Shown piece after piece: positions 1 to 7,428 of a stretch of DNA of 34,462 nt; positions within the stretch are counted from its first letter, which is position 1; each line of letters opens with the position of its first letter. Location: contig CALLKD010000124.1 of the NCBI GenBank assembly GCA_938008595.1, forward strand, positions 1 to 34,462. The letters run 5' to 3'. The DNA comes from an uncultured bacterium. GTDB lineage: Bacteria > Patescibacteriota > Minisyncoccia > Phycocordibacterales > Phycocordibacteraceae. The translations under genes and the position numbers were made by a program. A model generated the notes under the pieces. The model worked only from the letters and a program-made list of their open reading frames with translations, was not told the DNA's origin and made no database searches.

Positions 1-27
1 AATCACCTTGTTTTACAAAGTGATTTT
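1..27 (+). terminator. Hairpin with T-run at window edge
   Basis: Two short arms (1-6 with 20-25, and 8-11 with 15-18, one mismatch) form a stem with a 3-nt loop, followed by TTTT at 24-27. It may end a plus-strand gene lying left of the window, or act on both strands. The rest of 28-124 holds only a short GC hairpin near 29-45 and an 8-bp inverted repeat (101-108/127-134) overlapping the stop of the leftward membrane gene. Confidence 0.45.
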
Positions 28-124
28 AAGGGCTCGCCCTAAAGGACGATTTTCGAACTATAAACTGGGCAGAAGAGTATCCGTATCCGACTTTAGTCTT
101 AAAGGATTTAGAACTACTGCTTGC

Positions 125-829
125 TTAATCCTTTAACCGCTTAGACCCAAGCACGGGGGAACGACTATAAAGTAAACGTAGGCGCGCGGGAGCGTCATTT
201 TTTAGGAAGCCATCTGCAATACGCCACACAAGAAGAATTGAAGAAAATATCAGTGCCCAGTACCAGTTTTTATAGTCACCATAAGCTGTTACAGCCAGCA
301 CTATTAACGTAGCAAGAATAACTTCATGCAATCTCGCTTGACGTTTGGGCAAGTCATAAAAGTCACCGATTTCCTCGAAGCCAGAAAAAATAATGAAAAT
401 AACGGCTTGAGATATTTGCCAAATGGCAATTATTTCCAGATAGAGAGATGCGTTCTGAAGAGAGTGAATTCCAATTGCTATTGCGATAAGGGCATTAACA
501 ACAACAAAGAAAAATTTAATGCAGTAACTTTGAAATTTATTTATTTTCTTATTGGTAAGTGCTATGTAAATGGCAATAGGTGAGCTGATAATTAAGAGTG
601 CAATTGAATATACGATGCCTCCTTTTCGCGAGGCTGTGCTATCTAAATCCCACTGAGCCGCTCTCAATAAATCATGTGACAGCCCTTGGGTGAATATTAA
701 TAAGACAATGAAAGACAGACCGAGAATGTACAAGTCTGTCTCTTTAAGTTCCTTAGGTATTAAACGCAGTTTTTGAAGGTATTCAAATACCTTCCTCGAA
801 GATGCGACAGACTTAGTTGCTCCTGGCAT
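125..829 (-). CDS. Multi-pass membrane protein of unknown function
   Basis: A 234-aa protein with about five or six hydrophobic segments and basic loops. I recognise no enzymatic motif or named family. The open frame runs back to a GTG at 910, but that extension lies inside the end of the GIY-YIG-like gene. ATG 829 is preferred: it starts 7 nt after that gene's stop and has an extended -10 (TGC-TATAGT, 848-840) 10 nt upstream, giving a nearly leaderless message. It is the last gene of the leftward Gabija-containing cluster, so a defence-accessory role is possible by context only. Existence as a gene is likely; the function is unknown. Confidence 0.65.
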   Translation of the reverse strand: MPGATKSVASSRKVFEYLQKLRLIPKELKETDLYILGLSFIVLLIFTQGLSHDLLRAAQWDLDSTASRKGGIVYSIALLIISSPIAIYIALTNKKINKFQSYCIKFFFVVVNALIAIAIGIHSLQNASLYLEIIAIWQISQAVIFIIFSGFEEIGDFYDLPKRQARLHEVILATLIVLAVTAYGDYKNWYWALIFSSILLVWRIADGFLKNDAPARLRLLYSRSPVLGSKRLKD

Positions 830-836
830 GAATGTT

Positions 837-1148
837 TTAACTATAGCAAGCTCTCTTGCTGTTATAGGCACGAGCAGCAGCATAACCAAAAGCCCGCTTT
901 CTACTCGCACTCATTCGCTTGATAGTCTTTTCAGCTTTGCGTGGATTAGAACTCCATACGGCTCCAATAGGTTTGAACCATGTGCCACGACTTGTATATT
1001 TGCCCCCTACGCCCCGCATATGCTCTCCCCAGCGCACATAAGGGGAACGGCGGGTCATTCCTGTGTAGATATGTTTTGAGCCGTCTGGGCGAGTGGTTTC
1101 TCCCACATACACATAACCTCCTTTCGGCTTAGTAGCACTGAAACTCAT
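837..1148 (-). CDS. GIY-YIG nuclease-like small protein
   Basis: A 103-aa single-domain protein. Near the N-terminus it shows the GIY-YIG pattern: YVYVGE, then a strand HIYTGMT, then RRSPYVRWGEH with the Arg and His expected on the following helix, then a GKYTSRG segment like that of UPF0213/SLX1-type members. The C-terminus is basic. The frame opens at a TTG at 1184, but that TTG is the first half of a perfect -35 box, so ATG 1148, 7 nt after the -10, is the start. It follows gajB but has its own promoter. It could be a nuclease accessory of the defence cluster or a homing-type nuclease remnant. No catalytic Glu is assigned with certainty. Confidence 0.75.
   Translation of the reverse strand: MSFSATKPKGGYVYVGETTRPDGSKHIYTGMTRRSPYVRWGEHMRGVGGKYTSRGTWFKPIGAVWSSNPRKAEKTIKRMSASRKRAFGYAAARAYNSKRACYS
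840..848 (-). promoter_or_regulatory. Extended -10 promoter of the membrane gene
   Basis: TGC followed by TATAGT on the minus strand, 10 nt before ATG 829 and inside the last codons of the upstream gene. The predicted start of transcription is about 833. No good -35 is visible, as is usual for TGN-type promoters. Confidence 0.55.
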
Positions 1149-1155
1149 TAAATAT

Positions 1156-1184
1156 ACTATACTGAGATATAAAGTATTTGTCAA
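1156..1184 (-). promoter_or_regulatory. Consensus sigma70 promoter of the GIY-YIG gene
   Basis: On the minus strand TTGACA (1184-1179), a 17-nt spacer and TATAGT (1161-1156) stand 7 nt before ATG 1148. The start of transcription should fall on or next to the A of the ATG, so the mRNA should be leaderless. The -35 overlaps the stop codon of gajB. Confidence 0.85.
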
Positions 1185-2917
1185 GTATTAACTTCGGCCA
1201 TAGGTAGTAGCTTTTCAGTCCACGCTTTTTTATCTTCATCATCGGGAACAGCAATCACAAGAATTTTGCTGGGGCGGGAGATAGCAACATACACATTCCT
1301 TAGCTCTTCGTCAGCCGTTACGTTGCTCGTTTCGAGTAAGGTCTTATAGTTTTTTACTACCTTCTTTTTAAGAAAAAGTAGAACGGCTTCAAATGTTTCT
1401 CCTTTAACCTTATGAATAGTGCTTAATCTATAGTCTATTTGTAGATTATCAGTATATTCTTGCGGAAATACTTGATAGAATTCCATCTCTCTTGCTGCAC
1501 TATTAAAAGCAAATGCTATTGGAATACCATTTTCATTCAAAGATTTTGTTGCAGCATCAAACCATACCCCCAGCTTAGTATTAGTTTCAGGAAGTAATAC
1601 TAGGATTTCCTTCAAGCTTTTCCTAAAGTTTAAGAAGCCCTTTTCATCAATAAAACTTTGTAACTCATTCTCTGAACAATAGTGAATAGCCTTAACAAAT
1701 TTTACGTAGCCTTTTTCTATATACTTTGCACCACGAGCATAATCTTTCTTGTCAAAAAGATATTTACCAATTGCAAAATCCTTCGCATAGGGGCAAGTGG
1801 TTAACCATGGCTTAACAGAGTTATATATACTTTGAGTAAAGAAGCTCTTTGCTCTTGCCAGTACAACCGTTGATTGAGGAGTAACATCAATCCCGTTTTC
1901 CTTACACTTTTCTATGAATGCCTTAACAAGCTCATTCTTATTTGTGTTCGCATAACTCCAAACTTCTGGCGCACAAGAAAAGTCTTTAATTTCATCATTA
2001 ACAGGCACAATCTTATTCACTCCCAATGAGGAGAGATTATATACAGCATTGCAAATTTGTTCTGAACTTCTCCAACTTTCATCCAAAAGTATAGAATTAT
2101 CTTCCCATTCTGTTTGTTTCTCTATAAACAAATCTGGCTTCGCGTTATTCCACTCAAATATTGCCTGGTCTGGGTCTCCAACTATCATTATATTTTGCTC
2201 TTCTGTTTCAGAGATGAGCATATCGATAATTTTCATCTGTATATCCGTTGTATCCTGCGCTTCATCAATTATCAGCCACGGAAACCTCATAGCTAGTGTC
2301 TTTCTAATTGTGGGGTACGTTTCTAAAATACGCATTGCATAATAATTTGCATCAGATTGCGTAGCGTAACCATCCTTACCAAGGCTCTCTTTCATGGCTT
2401 TCAATCTTCTATAATTCACATTCTCAGCACCATTCTGATTATGTTGTGGGGGGAAGCCTGCCTTAAAATAGATTTCCCTTGTCCAACCTTGTATTTCACC
2501 CGTAATGGAGTAGGTAACCTTATCGAAGTAATAATTCGGGTCTTGTTCATTTCTACCGCCTCCCCAAATACCATAGGGTTCACCCACCATTACTGGTCTC
2601 TTATCGCAACCAAGAACAAGGTGACCAAATGGAAGAAATATGAATTGATTTATAAAGCTATCAATTGTGCCGAGGAAATGAGGGTAGGAAATAGTCGTAT
2701 CAAAATCGACTTCACACTTTTTCTTAATTTCTAGCCATGCTGTATTTGTAAATGAGATTGTCGCCACTCCTTGATGTAGTAAAGACCATTCAGAAATAAG
2801 TTTTGAAAGCTTCGCCGATACGCAATAAGTTTTACCGCTACCTGGACATGCTCGAACAACAAATTTACCTGTCTTATCAAGCACCTGCCTTTGTTTAGCC
2901 GATAGCTTGTCGTACAT
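1181..2917 (-). CDS. gajB: Gabija protein GajB, UvrD/Rep-like SF1 helicase
   Basis: A 578-aa protein. In Gabija, GajB is the helicase-like partner that associates with GajA, senses DNA ends and nucleotide state, and takes part in abortive anti-phage defence. All SF1A motifs are readable: Q motif LSAKQRQVL (res 5-13), Walker A ACPGSGKT (23-30), motif Ia ISFTNTAW, motif II LIIDEAQD, motif III IVGDPDQAIFEW, motif IV ESWRSSEQI, motif V STIHKVKGETFEAV near 525 and motif VI YVAISRP near 550. The ATG lies 2 nt after the gajA TAG, so the two are co-transcribed and probably translationally coupled. The length and absence of large 1B/2B inserts fit GajB rather than full UvrD. Assignment as Gabija rests mainly on pairing with gajA. 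Confidence 0.88.
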   Translation of the reverse strand: MYDKLSAKQRQVLDKTGKFVVRACPGSGKTYCVSAKLSKLISEWSLLHQGVATISFTNTAWLEIKKKCEVDFDTTISYPHFLGTIDSFINQFIFLPFGHLVLGCDKRPVMVGEPYGIWGGGRNEQDPNYYFDKVTYSITGEIQGWTREIYFKAGFPPQHNQNGAENVNYRRLKAMKESLGKDGYATQSDANYYAMRILETYPTIRKTLAMRFPWLIIDEAQDTTDIQMKIIDMLISETEEQNIMIVGDPDQAIFEWNNAKPDLFIEKQTEWEDNSILLDESWRSSEQICNAVYNLSSLGVNKIVPVNDEIKDFSCAPEVWSYANTNKNELVKAFIEKCKENGIDVTPQSTVVLARAKSFFTQSIYNSVKPWLTTCPYAKDFAIGKYLFDKKDYARGAKYIEKGYVKFVKAIHYCSENELQSFIDEKGFLNFRKSLKEILVLLPETNTKLGVWFDAATKSLNENGIPIAFAFNSAAREMEFYQVFPQEYTDNLQIDYRLSTIHKVKGETFEAVLLFLKKKVVKNYKTLLETSNVTADEELRNVYVAISRPSKILVIAVPDDEDKKAWTEKLLPMAEVNT

Positions 2918-2919
2918 AG

Positions 2920-4671
2920 CTATTCGCCCTTAACTGCGTACTTAATAGCATTTTCTATATATGTTGGGACAACAAAGTCACTGAAAGCAGTTGTGTCCTC
3001 TTCAAGGCGAACTGACAGTCTGTGCGCCAATTCTGATTTACTCTTCTGCTGATTAACTTTTTCAGCAAAATTTCTAGCGTATGTTTCGTTGTTAGCATCA
3101 ACTGTAATCGTTGTTAGCGGATGAAATTCGCTATAAATCTCCAAGAGTATTTCTCTATTACGCGCACTAGCCAGAAATAGCTCATATTCAAAAGTCACGT
3201 CGCCAAGAAAGACTTTAAGCAGGTTTGCTTCCATGCCTTTAATCTTCGTTGCTCTAGAAGTTCCGTCGTCCTCATCTCTTACCCTATCATTATCTGTTAT
3301 GACTGCCGACCTATTTCGTAAGCTCTTTTCGGGAGAGCCGTTATAAAGCTTTGCAAAATGCTCAAACGCAATTCCATTAATGTTTACAATCTCAGTACCT
3401 GCTTTTTCAGTATCGTATTCCACGCCAAGTTTTTTACTAAAGATAGGAATGAGAAGTGCCTCTGAAATACCCTCAACAAAAATTACATTATTAGCAAAAA
3501 AGAGTTGGGATTTCGTTACATCAAGAAACTTATGAAGAAACTTCTTATTCGCATCATCAAGTTCCGAATTCCTCAAAGAAAGTGCGAAAGTTTCACCAGA
3601 GCTTTGCTGCAAGACATTAATTGAGTTTATGTCGGCCTTGGCCGTAATAGTTGGCGAATGAGAAGAAACAAATATCTGAAAATCTTTCTCAGTCGCTAAC
3701 TCACTTAAATAGTTAAAAAATAGGTTCTGTAATTGGGGGTGAAGGTGAGCTTCTGGTTCTTCAATCAAGAGAGAGAAGTAAGCTTCTGGTTCAATCTCTT
3801 TTTTCTGCTTTATATCACCAAGCACGGTGGCAATGTATATGAGATTGTTATAACCAAGGCCATTTTGCCAAATACTTAAATAACGCTGTTCATTCGCTGG
3901 GTCAGCTTTCAGAACTTCCTCGGAAAAGAAAGGTAATTGGAGATGTAGGTTATTTAAGATGTCACCGAATTCCATTCCACTGAAACTAATCTCAATTTCT
4001 TGTTTACTATTTAAGAAAGTAGTTCTACCAAGATGCTCATTAACCTTGCTTTTACCTTCATCTATAAAATCCTTCCACTCCTTGCCTTTAAGTACAGTTC
4101 TGACTTGGTTCGCTAACTCTTGTTTCTGTTCCTTTGTATGTGATTGGGTGTCTCCATAAAGCCGCGCAAGCTTACTATCACGATATGGTTTTAGAGATTG
4201 TTCTGCATCACGAAGAGCATCGAGATGAATATAGTTAATGAGTTGTAAGACTTCTGGCGAGATTTGCTGGCCTTCATTTGTCCCTCCCCAAATCTTATAT
4301 TTAAGTTTTCCTCGCTCGTCCAAATAATATTTCACATGGAGTTGCAAATCTTCGTTACCATCTTCATCTATGGCAAGTAGCTCTCGATAAATAACTGGCT
4401 CCAATTCGTTCTCTATTTCAAAATGTAAATTAAAAGAAACGTCACTCTTGGTGTCCTTTGGGTCGCTTCTATTTATATAGAAATCACATTCCTTTGAGAA
4501 AAATACGTCTCTCCTTACGCTTCCAAATCCAAGACAAAGTCGAAGCGCATCAATGATTGCAGTCTTACCTACGTTGTTCTCACCAATTAGGATATTAAGA
4601 CCTTTATTAAAATCCAAAGAAAGCGTATTTATTGACCTAAACTTATTAATTTCCAGCTTTCTTATATACAT
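2920..4671 (-). CDS. gajA: Gabija protein GajA, OLD-family ATPase-TOPRIM nuclease
   Basis: A 583-aa protein of the usual GajA length. The N-terminal ABC-type ATPase has Walker A GENNVGKT (about res 30-37 from ATG 4671), Walker B LLIEEPEAHLHP and an H-loop FVSSHSP. The C-terminal TOPRIM has its Glu in FVEGISEALLIP and the Asp pair in VITDNDR. GajA is a sequence-selective DNA nicking endonuclease restrained by nucleotides and released when these fall during infection. The frame could start at TTG 4716, but that TTGACA looks like a -35 and the OLD family begins with a short MYIRKLEI-type strand, so ATG 4671 is chosen. It is first in an operon with gajB. The text looks more A+T-rich than the housekeeping genes to the right, consistent with transfer (not computed). 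Confidence 0.9.
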   Translation of the reverse strand: MYIRKLEINKFRSINTLSLDFNKGLNILIGENNVGKTAIIDALRLCLGFGSVRRDVFFSKECDFYINRSDPKDTKSDVSFNLHFEIENELEPVIYRELLAIDEDGNEDLQLHVKYYLDERGKLKYKIWGGTNEGQQISPEVLQLINYIHLDALRDAEQSLKPYRDSKLARLYGDTQSHTKEQKQELANQVRTVLKGKEWKDFIDEGKSKVNEHLGRTTFLNSKQEIEISFSGMEFGDILNNLHLQLPFFSEEVLKADPANEQRYLSIWQNGLGYNNLIYIATVLGDIKQKKEIEPEAYFSLLIEEPEAHLHPQLQNLFFNYLSELATEKDFQIFVSSHSPTITAKADINSINVLQQSSGETFALSLRNSELDDANKKFLHKFLDVTKSQLFFANNVIFVEGISEALLIPIFSKKLGVEYDTEKAGTEIVNINGIAFEHFAKLYNGSPEKSLRNRSAVITDNDRVRDEDDGTSRATKIKGMEANLLKVFLGDVTFEYELFLASARNREILLEIYSEFHPLTTITVDANNETYARNFAEKVNQQKSKSELAHRLSVRLEEDTTAFSDFVVPTYIENAIKYAVKGE

Positions 4672-4688
4672 ATATTTCAGAGTAAGAC

Positions 4689-4716
4689 ACCGTAATTTTA
4701 ACACTAGCGCTGTCAA
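4689..4716 (-). promoter_or_regulatory. Promoter of gajAB
   Basis: TTGACA (4716-4711), a 16-nt spacer and TACGGT (4694-4689) on the minus strand predict a start near 4682 and an 11-nt leader before ATG 4671. The -10 is weak, so the promoter may be moderate. Confidence 0.5.
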
Positions 4717-4735
4717 AGCCTAGGGAATGAAATGT

Positions 4736-4741
4736 TATAAT
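4736..4741 (+). promoter_or_regulatory. Consensus -10 hexamer upstream of the 125-aa ORF
   Basis: TATAAT, 12 nt before ATG 4754, predicts a start near 4748 and a leader of about 6 nt. The -35 region is poor (GTCAAA-like at 4712-4717). Confidence 0.45.
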
Positions 4742-4753
4742 TGTAAAGAAGCT

Positions 4754-5131
4754 ATGGAGCCACGAACCTATCCATTCGAAGACCCCGCTGTGCGCCACAA
4801 GGCCACAGAAAAGTCTCGTGGTGCCGCACGCCCAAAGACATATCGTTCGAAGACAAAACGCGTTGAGGAGGTCAAAACGGAGCTCATACGGCAGGAACTA
4901 CTCAAGGACGGGTTCCTACAGCAGGTGGGCGCAGCTCTCCCACAAATCAACGTTGCACTTATCAAAGCTGCATCCGACCCGAAACGCGGTGCAGCAGACC
5001 GTAAAACTGCATACACCATTCTCGGTCTTTTGAGCAAAGACGTGTACGAAGAAAAGCCGCAAACAATCGGGCAGTTCCTCGCTGACCTACACACACAGAG
5101 CGAGGAACGTGCTGCTGCCAAACAAAGCTAA
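4754..5131 (+). CDS. Hypothetical protein, possibly phage-derived
   Basis: A soluble, charged protein of 125 aa (or 134 aa from ATG 4727, which adds a CYNC pair). It has a basic N-terminal third and a helical C-terminal half in which a DRKTAYTILG-type helix precedes an acidic tail. The look is that of small phage DNA-packaging or helix-turn-helix proteins, but I cannot name a family. A TATAAT at 4736-4741 lies 12 nt before ATG 4754, so I prefer that start. The gene is divergent from gajA. Its TAA (5129-5131) directly abuts the stop of the convergent 68-aa gene. Confidence 0.55.
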   Translation: MEPRTYPFEDPAVRHKATEKSRGAARPKTYRSKTKRVEEVKTELIRQELLKDGFLQQVGAALPQINVALIKAASDPKRGAADRKTAYTILGLLSKDVYEEKPQTIGQFLADLHTQSEERAAAKQS

Positions 5132-5338
5132 TTACTGCGAAATCTGTGCGATTGCGACCAGGAGGTCGAGAGTGAGGCCAATGACGGCAGCAATCTCCCA
5201 TTTATATTCACTCTTACGCTTGAAGAGCCAGACAAACGGCCACACGAATAGCGTAATCACACCACCACCGATTACCATGCCAATACCTTGGAAGAGGTGG
5301 TCGTAGGTGTCGCCAGACGACTTGCTACCTAAACTCAT
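5132..5338 (-). CDS. Small two-helix membrane protein
   Basis: A 68-aa protein. A short polar N-terminus is followed by one hydrophobic helix (about res 19-39, glycine-rich, then VWPFVWLFKRK) and a second helix (about res 49-66). It has the size and layout of holins and small toxin-like peptides, but no family is recognised. It ends flush against the stop of the convergent 125-aa ORF. Its 5' half overlaps, on the opposite strand, the non-homologous first 22 codons of the recombinase remnant, which supports this strand as the coding one there. Confidence 0.5.
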   Translation of the reverse strand: MSLGSKSSGDTYDHLFQGIGMVIGGGVITLFVWPFVWLFKRKSEYKWEIAAVIGLTLDLLVAIAQISQ

Positions 5339-6314
5339 AAGAACGATAAGTGCACCTAATACACCGAGAGCAATGAAATGGAATGATGTGCTTTACACGA
5401 GCGCGAAACACGAGCCGATTATCTCGAAAGAACTTTACGATAAGGCGCAGGAGGTAAGAACTCGAAAGCTTGCTCCCAAATACAGTAAGCACAGCTTTCA
5501 GTTCAAGAAGATGATGAAATGTGGCGAGTGTAATGGGCAAGTCACGGCAGAGCTACAGAAAGGCATTGTTTACTATCACTGCAATCACTACAAAGGCTAT
5601 ACCCAGAAGCCATATACGACCGAGGAAGAGGTAGAGCAACAGCTATTCGGGGTATTCAACTTCTTCAAGAACATAACTCCCGATGAAGCAGAAAAAATAA
5701 AGGAGCTAATCCAAAAGAACCACGCTCAAGAAATGGAATACAAAGAGACTACCTTGAGGTCTCTTAACGCGCGCTATGTGCAGCTACAGAGCCGACTAGA
5801 TATTCTCTACAATGACCGCCTCGACCAGAAAATCGACAATGCGTTTTGGGAAAAGAAGCAGGCTGAAATCAACAACGAGCAGGCGGATATTCAAACTCAA
5901 ATAAAGCGGGTAAAAAGTGAGGAGACTAAATACTTCGAGATTTGGTTGAACATTCTCGACCTCGCCTACAGAGCGCGCGAAATCTACCTTAAACGCTCGC
6001 CAGAGCAGCGCAGAATGCTCTTGGCGCATATCTTCACTAATCTCGTCCTTACGGATAAGAAAGTGACGTATAAGCTCAAGAAGCCTATCGAGGTACTTTC
6101 GAAAAGGGTTCAAGAGAAGCTCGACGCAGAAAATACTTTCGAACCAGAGAAAGGTGGCTCAAATGAAAGACAAAAAGGCACTTCCGTGCCTCTCTGTCCT
6201 AGCTTGCTCCCTCTGGTGGACGAGTTCAGAACTCTCAATTGGGTTAAAATTAAAAGTGATTTGGAGTTTTCTAAGATTTTTGGGGTGCTTCCGAGTTTAG
6301 TGCTTCAGAACTAA
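5307..6314 (+). pseudogene. Large serine recombinase, C-terminal remnant
   Basis: Large serine recombinases have an N-terminal catalytic resolvase domain, a recombinase DNA-binding domain, a zinc ribbon with a coiled coil, and a tail. Here only the back half remains. From about 5373 the frame matches the end of the recombinase domain (AKHEPIISKELYDKAQEV), then a zinc ribbon (MKCGECNGQV ... YYHCNHY), a long charged coiled coil (about res 115-210) and the usual C-terminal DEFRTLNW tail. The catalytic Ser domain, roughly 250-300 aa, is missing and no trace is seen upstream; instead a 68-aa gene lies there on the other strand. The first 22 codons from GTG 5307 do not look like recombinase. The downstream part is intact, without frameshift, so the loss is recent or the fragment is retained. 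Integration cannot be catalysed by this protein. Confidence 0.8.
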
Positions 6315-6332
6315 CATAAGTTTTTATATAAT
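6304..6332 (+). promoter_or_regulatory. Promoter of the VTT-like gene
   Basis: TTCAGA (6304-6309), a 17-nt spacer and a perfect TATAAT (6327-6332) lie 6 nt before ATG 6339. The transcript should be leaderless. The -35 lies in the last codons of the recombinase remnant. Confidence 0.75.
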
Positions 6333-6338
6333 AGAAAG

Positions 6339-6902
6339 ATGGAAAACCTACACACAAAATACAGAAGTTGGAAATATAAGAACACCTTCTTTTTAGTAGT
6401 CAGTTTAGTTACACTATTTTATGTTATAGATACTGATTTAGGACAACAGATAATCCGCAGTATTTCCAAACTTGGCTATATTGGTTCTTTTGTTTCTGGT
6501 ATTTTCTTCGTGTCTACTTTTACTGTTACCCCTGCCAGTGTTGTCCTGTTCAAACTCGCTCAACCATATAATCCATTACTTATTGCAATAACTGCTGGAA
6601 TTGGAGCTGTTATCGGAGATTATATTATTTTTCGTTTTCTAAAAGATAAGGTGTTTGAAGAGATGAAACCAATTTTTATGAAACTAGGAGGGTCTAATCT
6701 TTCCCGACTACTAAGCACTCCTTATTTTGCTTGGCTTGCTCCAGTTATAGGGGCATTGATCATTGCTTCACCTTTCCCAGATGAAATTGGCGTGGGTCTC
6801 ATGGGTATTTCAAAATTAAAAAATTGGCAGTTTCTTACTATCTCTTTTTTATTGAACAGCTTAGGAATACTTTTAGTTATTACAATTGCAAAATCAATAT
6901 AA
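6339..6902 (+). CDS. VTT/DedA-like integral membrane protein
   Basis: A 187-aa protein with a basic N-terminus and about five membrane segments. The pattern GIGAVIGDYIIFRFLKD, followed later by SPFPDEIGVGLMGISKL and a final hydrophobic helix, resembles the VTT (DedA/SNARE-associated) fold, whose members act as lipid scramblases or transporters. The specific substrate is unknown. The start ATG is fixed by the promoter 6 nt upstream. It stands between the recombinase remnant and the terminator before tRNA-Asn, so it may belong either to the island or to the core. Confidence 0.6.
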   Translation: MENLHTKYRSWKYKNTFFLVVSLVTLFYVIDTDLGQQIIRSISKLGYIGSFVSGIFFVSTFTVTPASVVLFKLAQPYNPLLIAITAGIGAVIGDYIIFRFLKDKVFEEMKPIFMKLGGSNLSRLLSTPYFAWLAPVIGALIIASPFPDEIGVGLMGISKLKNWQFLTISFLLNSLGILLVITIAKSI

Positions 6903-6929
6903 AAGTTCTGAACCCTATTGAGGTAATAC

Positions 6930-6958
6930 AAAAGGACCTTGTATAACAAGGTCCTTTT
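6930..6958. terminator. Bidirectional intrinsic terminator
   Basis: A perfect 12-bp stem (6930-6941 with 6947-6958) with a 5-nt loop has A4 on one side and T4 on the other, so it can end both the rightward VTT-like gene and the leftward tRNA-Asn gene. Confidence 0.85.
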
Positions 6959-6960
6959 GA

Positions 6961-7035
6961 TGGCTCCGCGGGTAGGGATCGAACCTACGACCAAGCGATT
7001 AACAGTCGCTTGCTCTACCACTGAGCTACCGCGGA
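6961..7035 (-). tRNA. tRNA-Asn (GTT)
   Basis: A 75-nt cloverleaf with CCA encoded (6961-6963). The acceptor stem is 7029-7035 paired with 6965-6971, the D-stem is GCTC/GAGC, the anticodon loop is CTGTTAA with anticodon GTT, and the T-arm is GTAGG-TTCGATC-CCTAC. All stems pair perfectly. It marks the right border of the accessory region. No duplicated 3' part that would indicate an attachment site was seen between 1 and 6960. Confidence 0.97.
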
Positions 7036-7057
7036 ATGGTATTTGTGGAACTTCACT

Positions 7058-7086
7058 ATTCTAGGCTGGAATCGCTATTTGGGCAA
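7058..7086 (-). promoter_or_regulatory. Promoter of tRNA-Asn
   Basis: On the minus strand TTGCCC (7086-7081), 17 nt, then TAGAAT (7063-7058) predict a start near 7051, about 15 nt before the mature tRNA. Confidence 0.6.
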
Positions 7087-7103
7087 CTCTCTACAGGGTG
7101 GTC

Positions 7104-7112
7104 TGCTATACT
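7104..7112 (+). promoter_or_regulatory. Extended -10 promoter of the glutaredoxin gene
   Basis: TGC-TATACT, the same sequence used before the genes at 15679 and 25056. The predicted start is near 7119, giving a leader of about 25 nt, longer than at most genes here. Confidence 0.5.
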
Positions 7113-7144
7113 GTAGGCAATTAGCCGTATCACCATTACATTTC

Positions 7145-7387
7145 ATGCTTACCCTCTACGTTAAAACAGGTTGTCCCTTCTGTGCCCGTGTACTTGCTGC
7201 AGGAGAGAAGCTTGGCATTGCCTTTACTCTCAAGAATGTGGCTGATGAGGGTGTGGTGGAAGAGCTCGTAGCACTTGGTGGCGAACGCCAAGAACCATTC
7301 TTGGTAGATAGTGAGAAGGGAGTATCAATGTATGAATCAGATGCGATCATACAGTACCTCACAGAGAACTACGGAGCTGCGTCATAG
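7145..7387 (+). CDS. Glutaredoxin-like thiol redox protein
   Basis: An 80-aa thioredoxin-fold protein that probably reduces disulfides in the cytoplasm. The N-terminal strand is followed by the active site GCPFC (about res 9-13). The cis-Pro is in QEPFLVD and the C-terminal GST-N-like segment is MYESDAIIQYL. The length equals that of classical glutaredoxins. The open frame extends upstream to 7043, but the homologous part begins with MLTLYVKTGCP at ATG 7145. It is followed 41 nt later by the ribosome hibernation factor gene in the same direction. Confidence 0.85.
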   Translation: MLTLYVKTGCPFCARVLAAGEKLGIAFTLKNVADEGVVEELVALGGERQEPFLVDSEKGVSMYESDAIIQYLTENYGAAS

Positions 7388-7428
7388 GTGTACCATATAG
7401 AGGTAGGTTACTCACTAGCAACTACCAT

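Noticed and set aside
6176..6191. Short hairpin AGGCAC/GTGCCT in the recombinase remnant as a terminator or att site
   Set aside because: It is inside the coding frame, lacks a T-run, and 6-bp stems are frequent by chance.
6961..7035. tRNA-Asn as a proven attachment site of the island
   Set aside because: No direct repeat of the tRNA 3' end was found in 1-6960, and the only recombinase is a serine-type remnant, which does not typically use tRNA genes.
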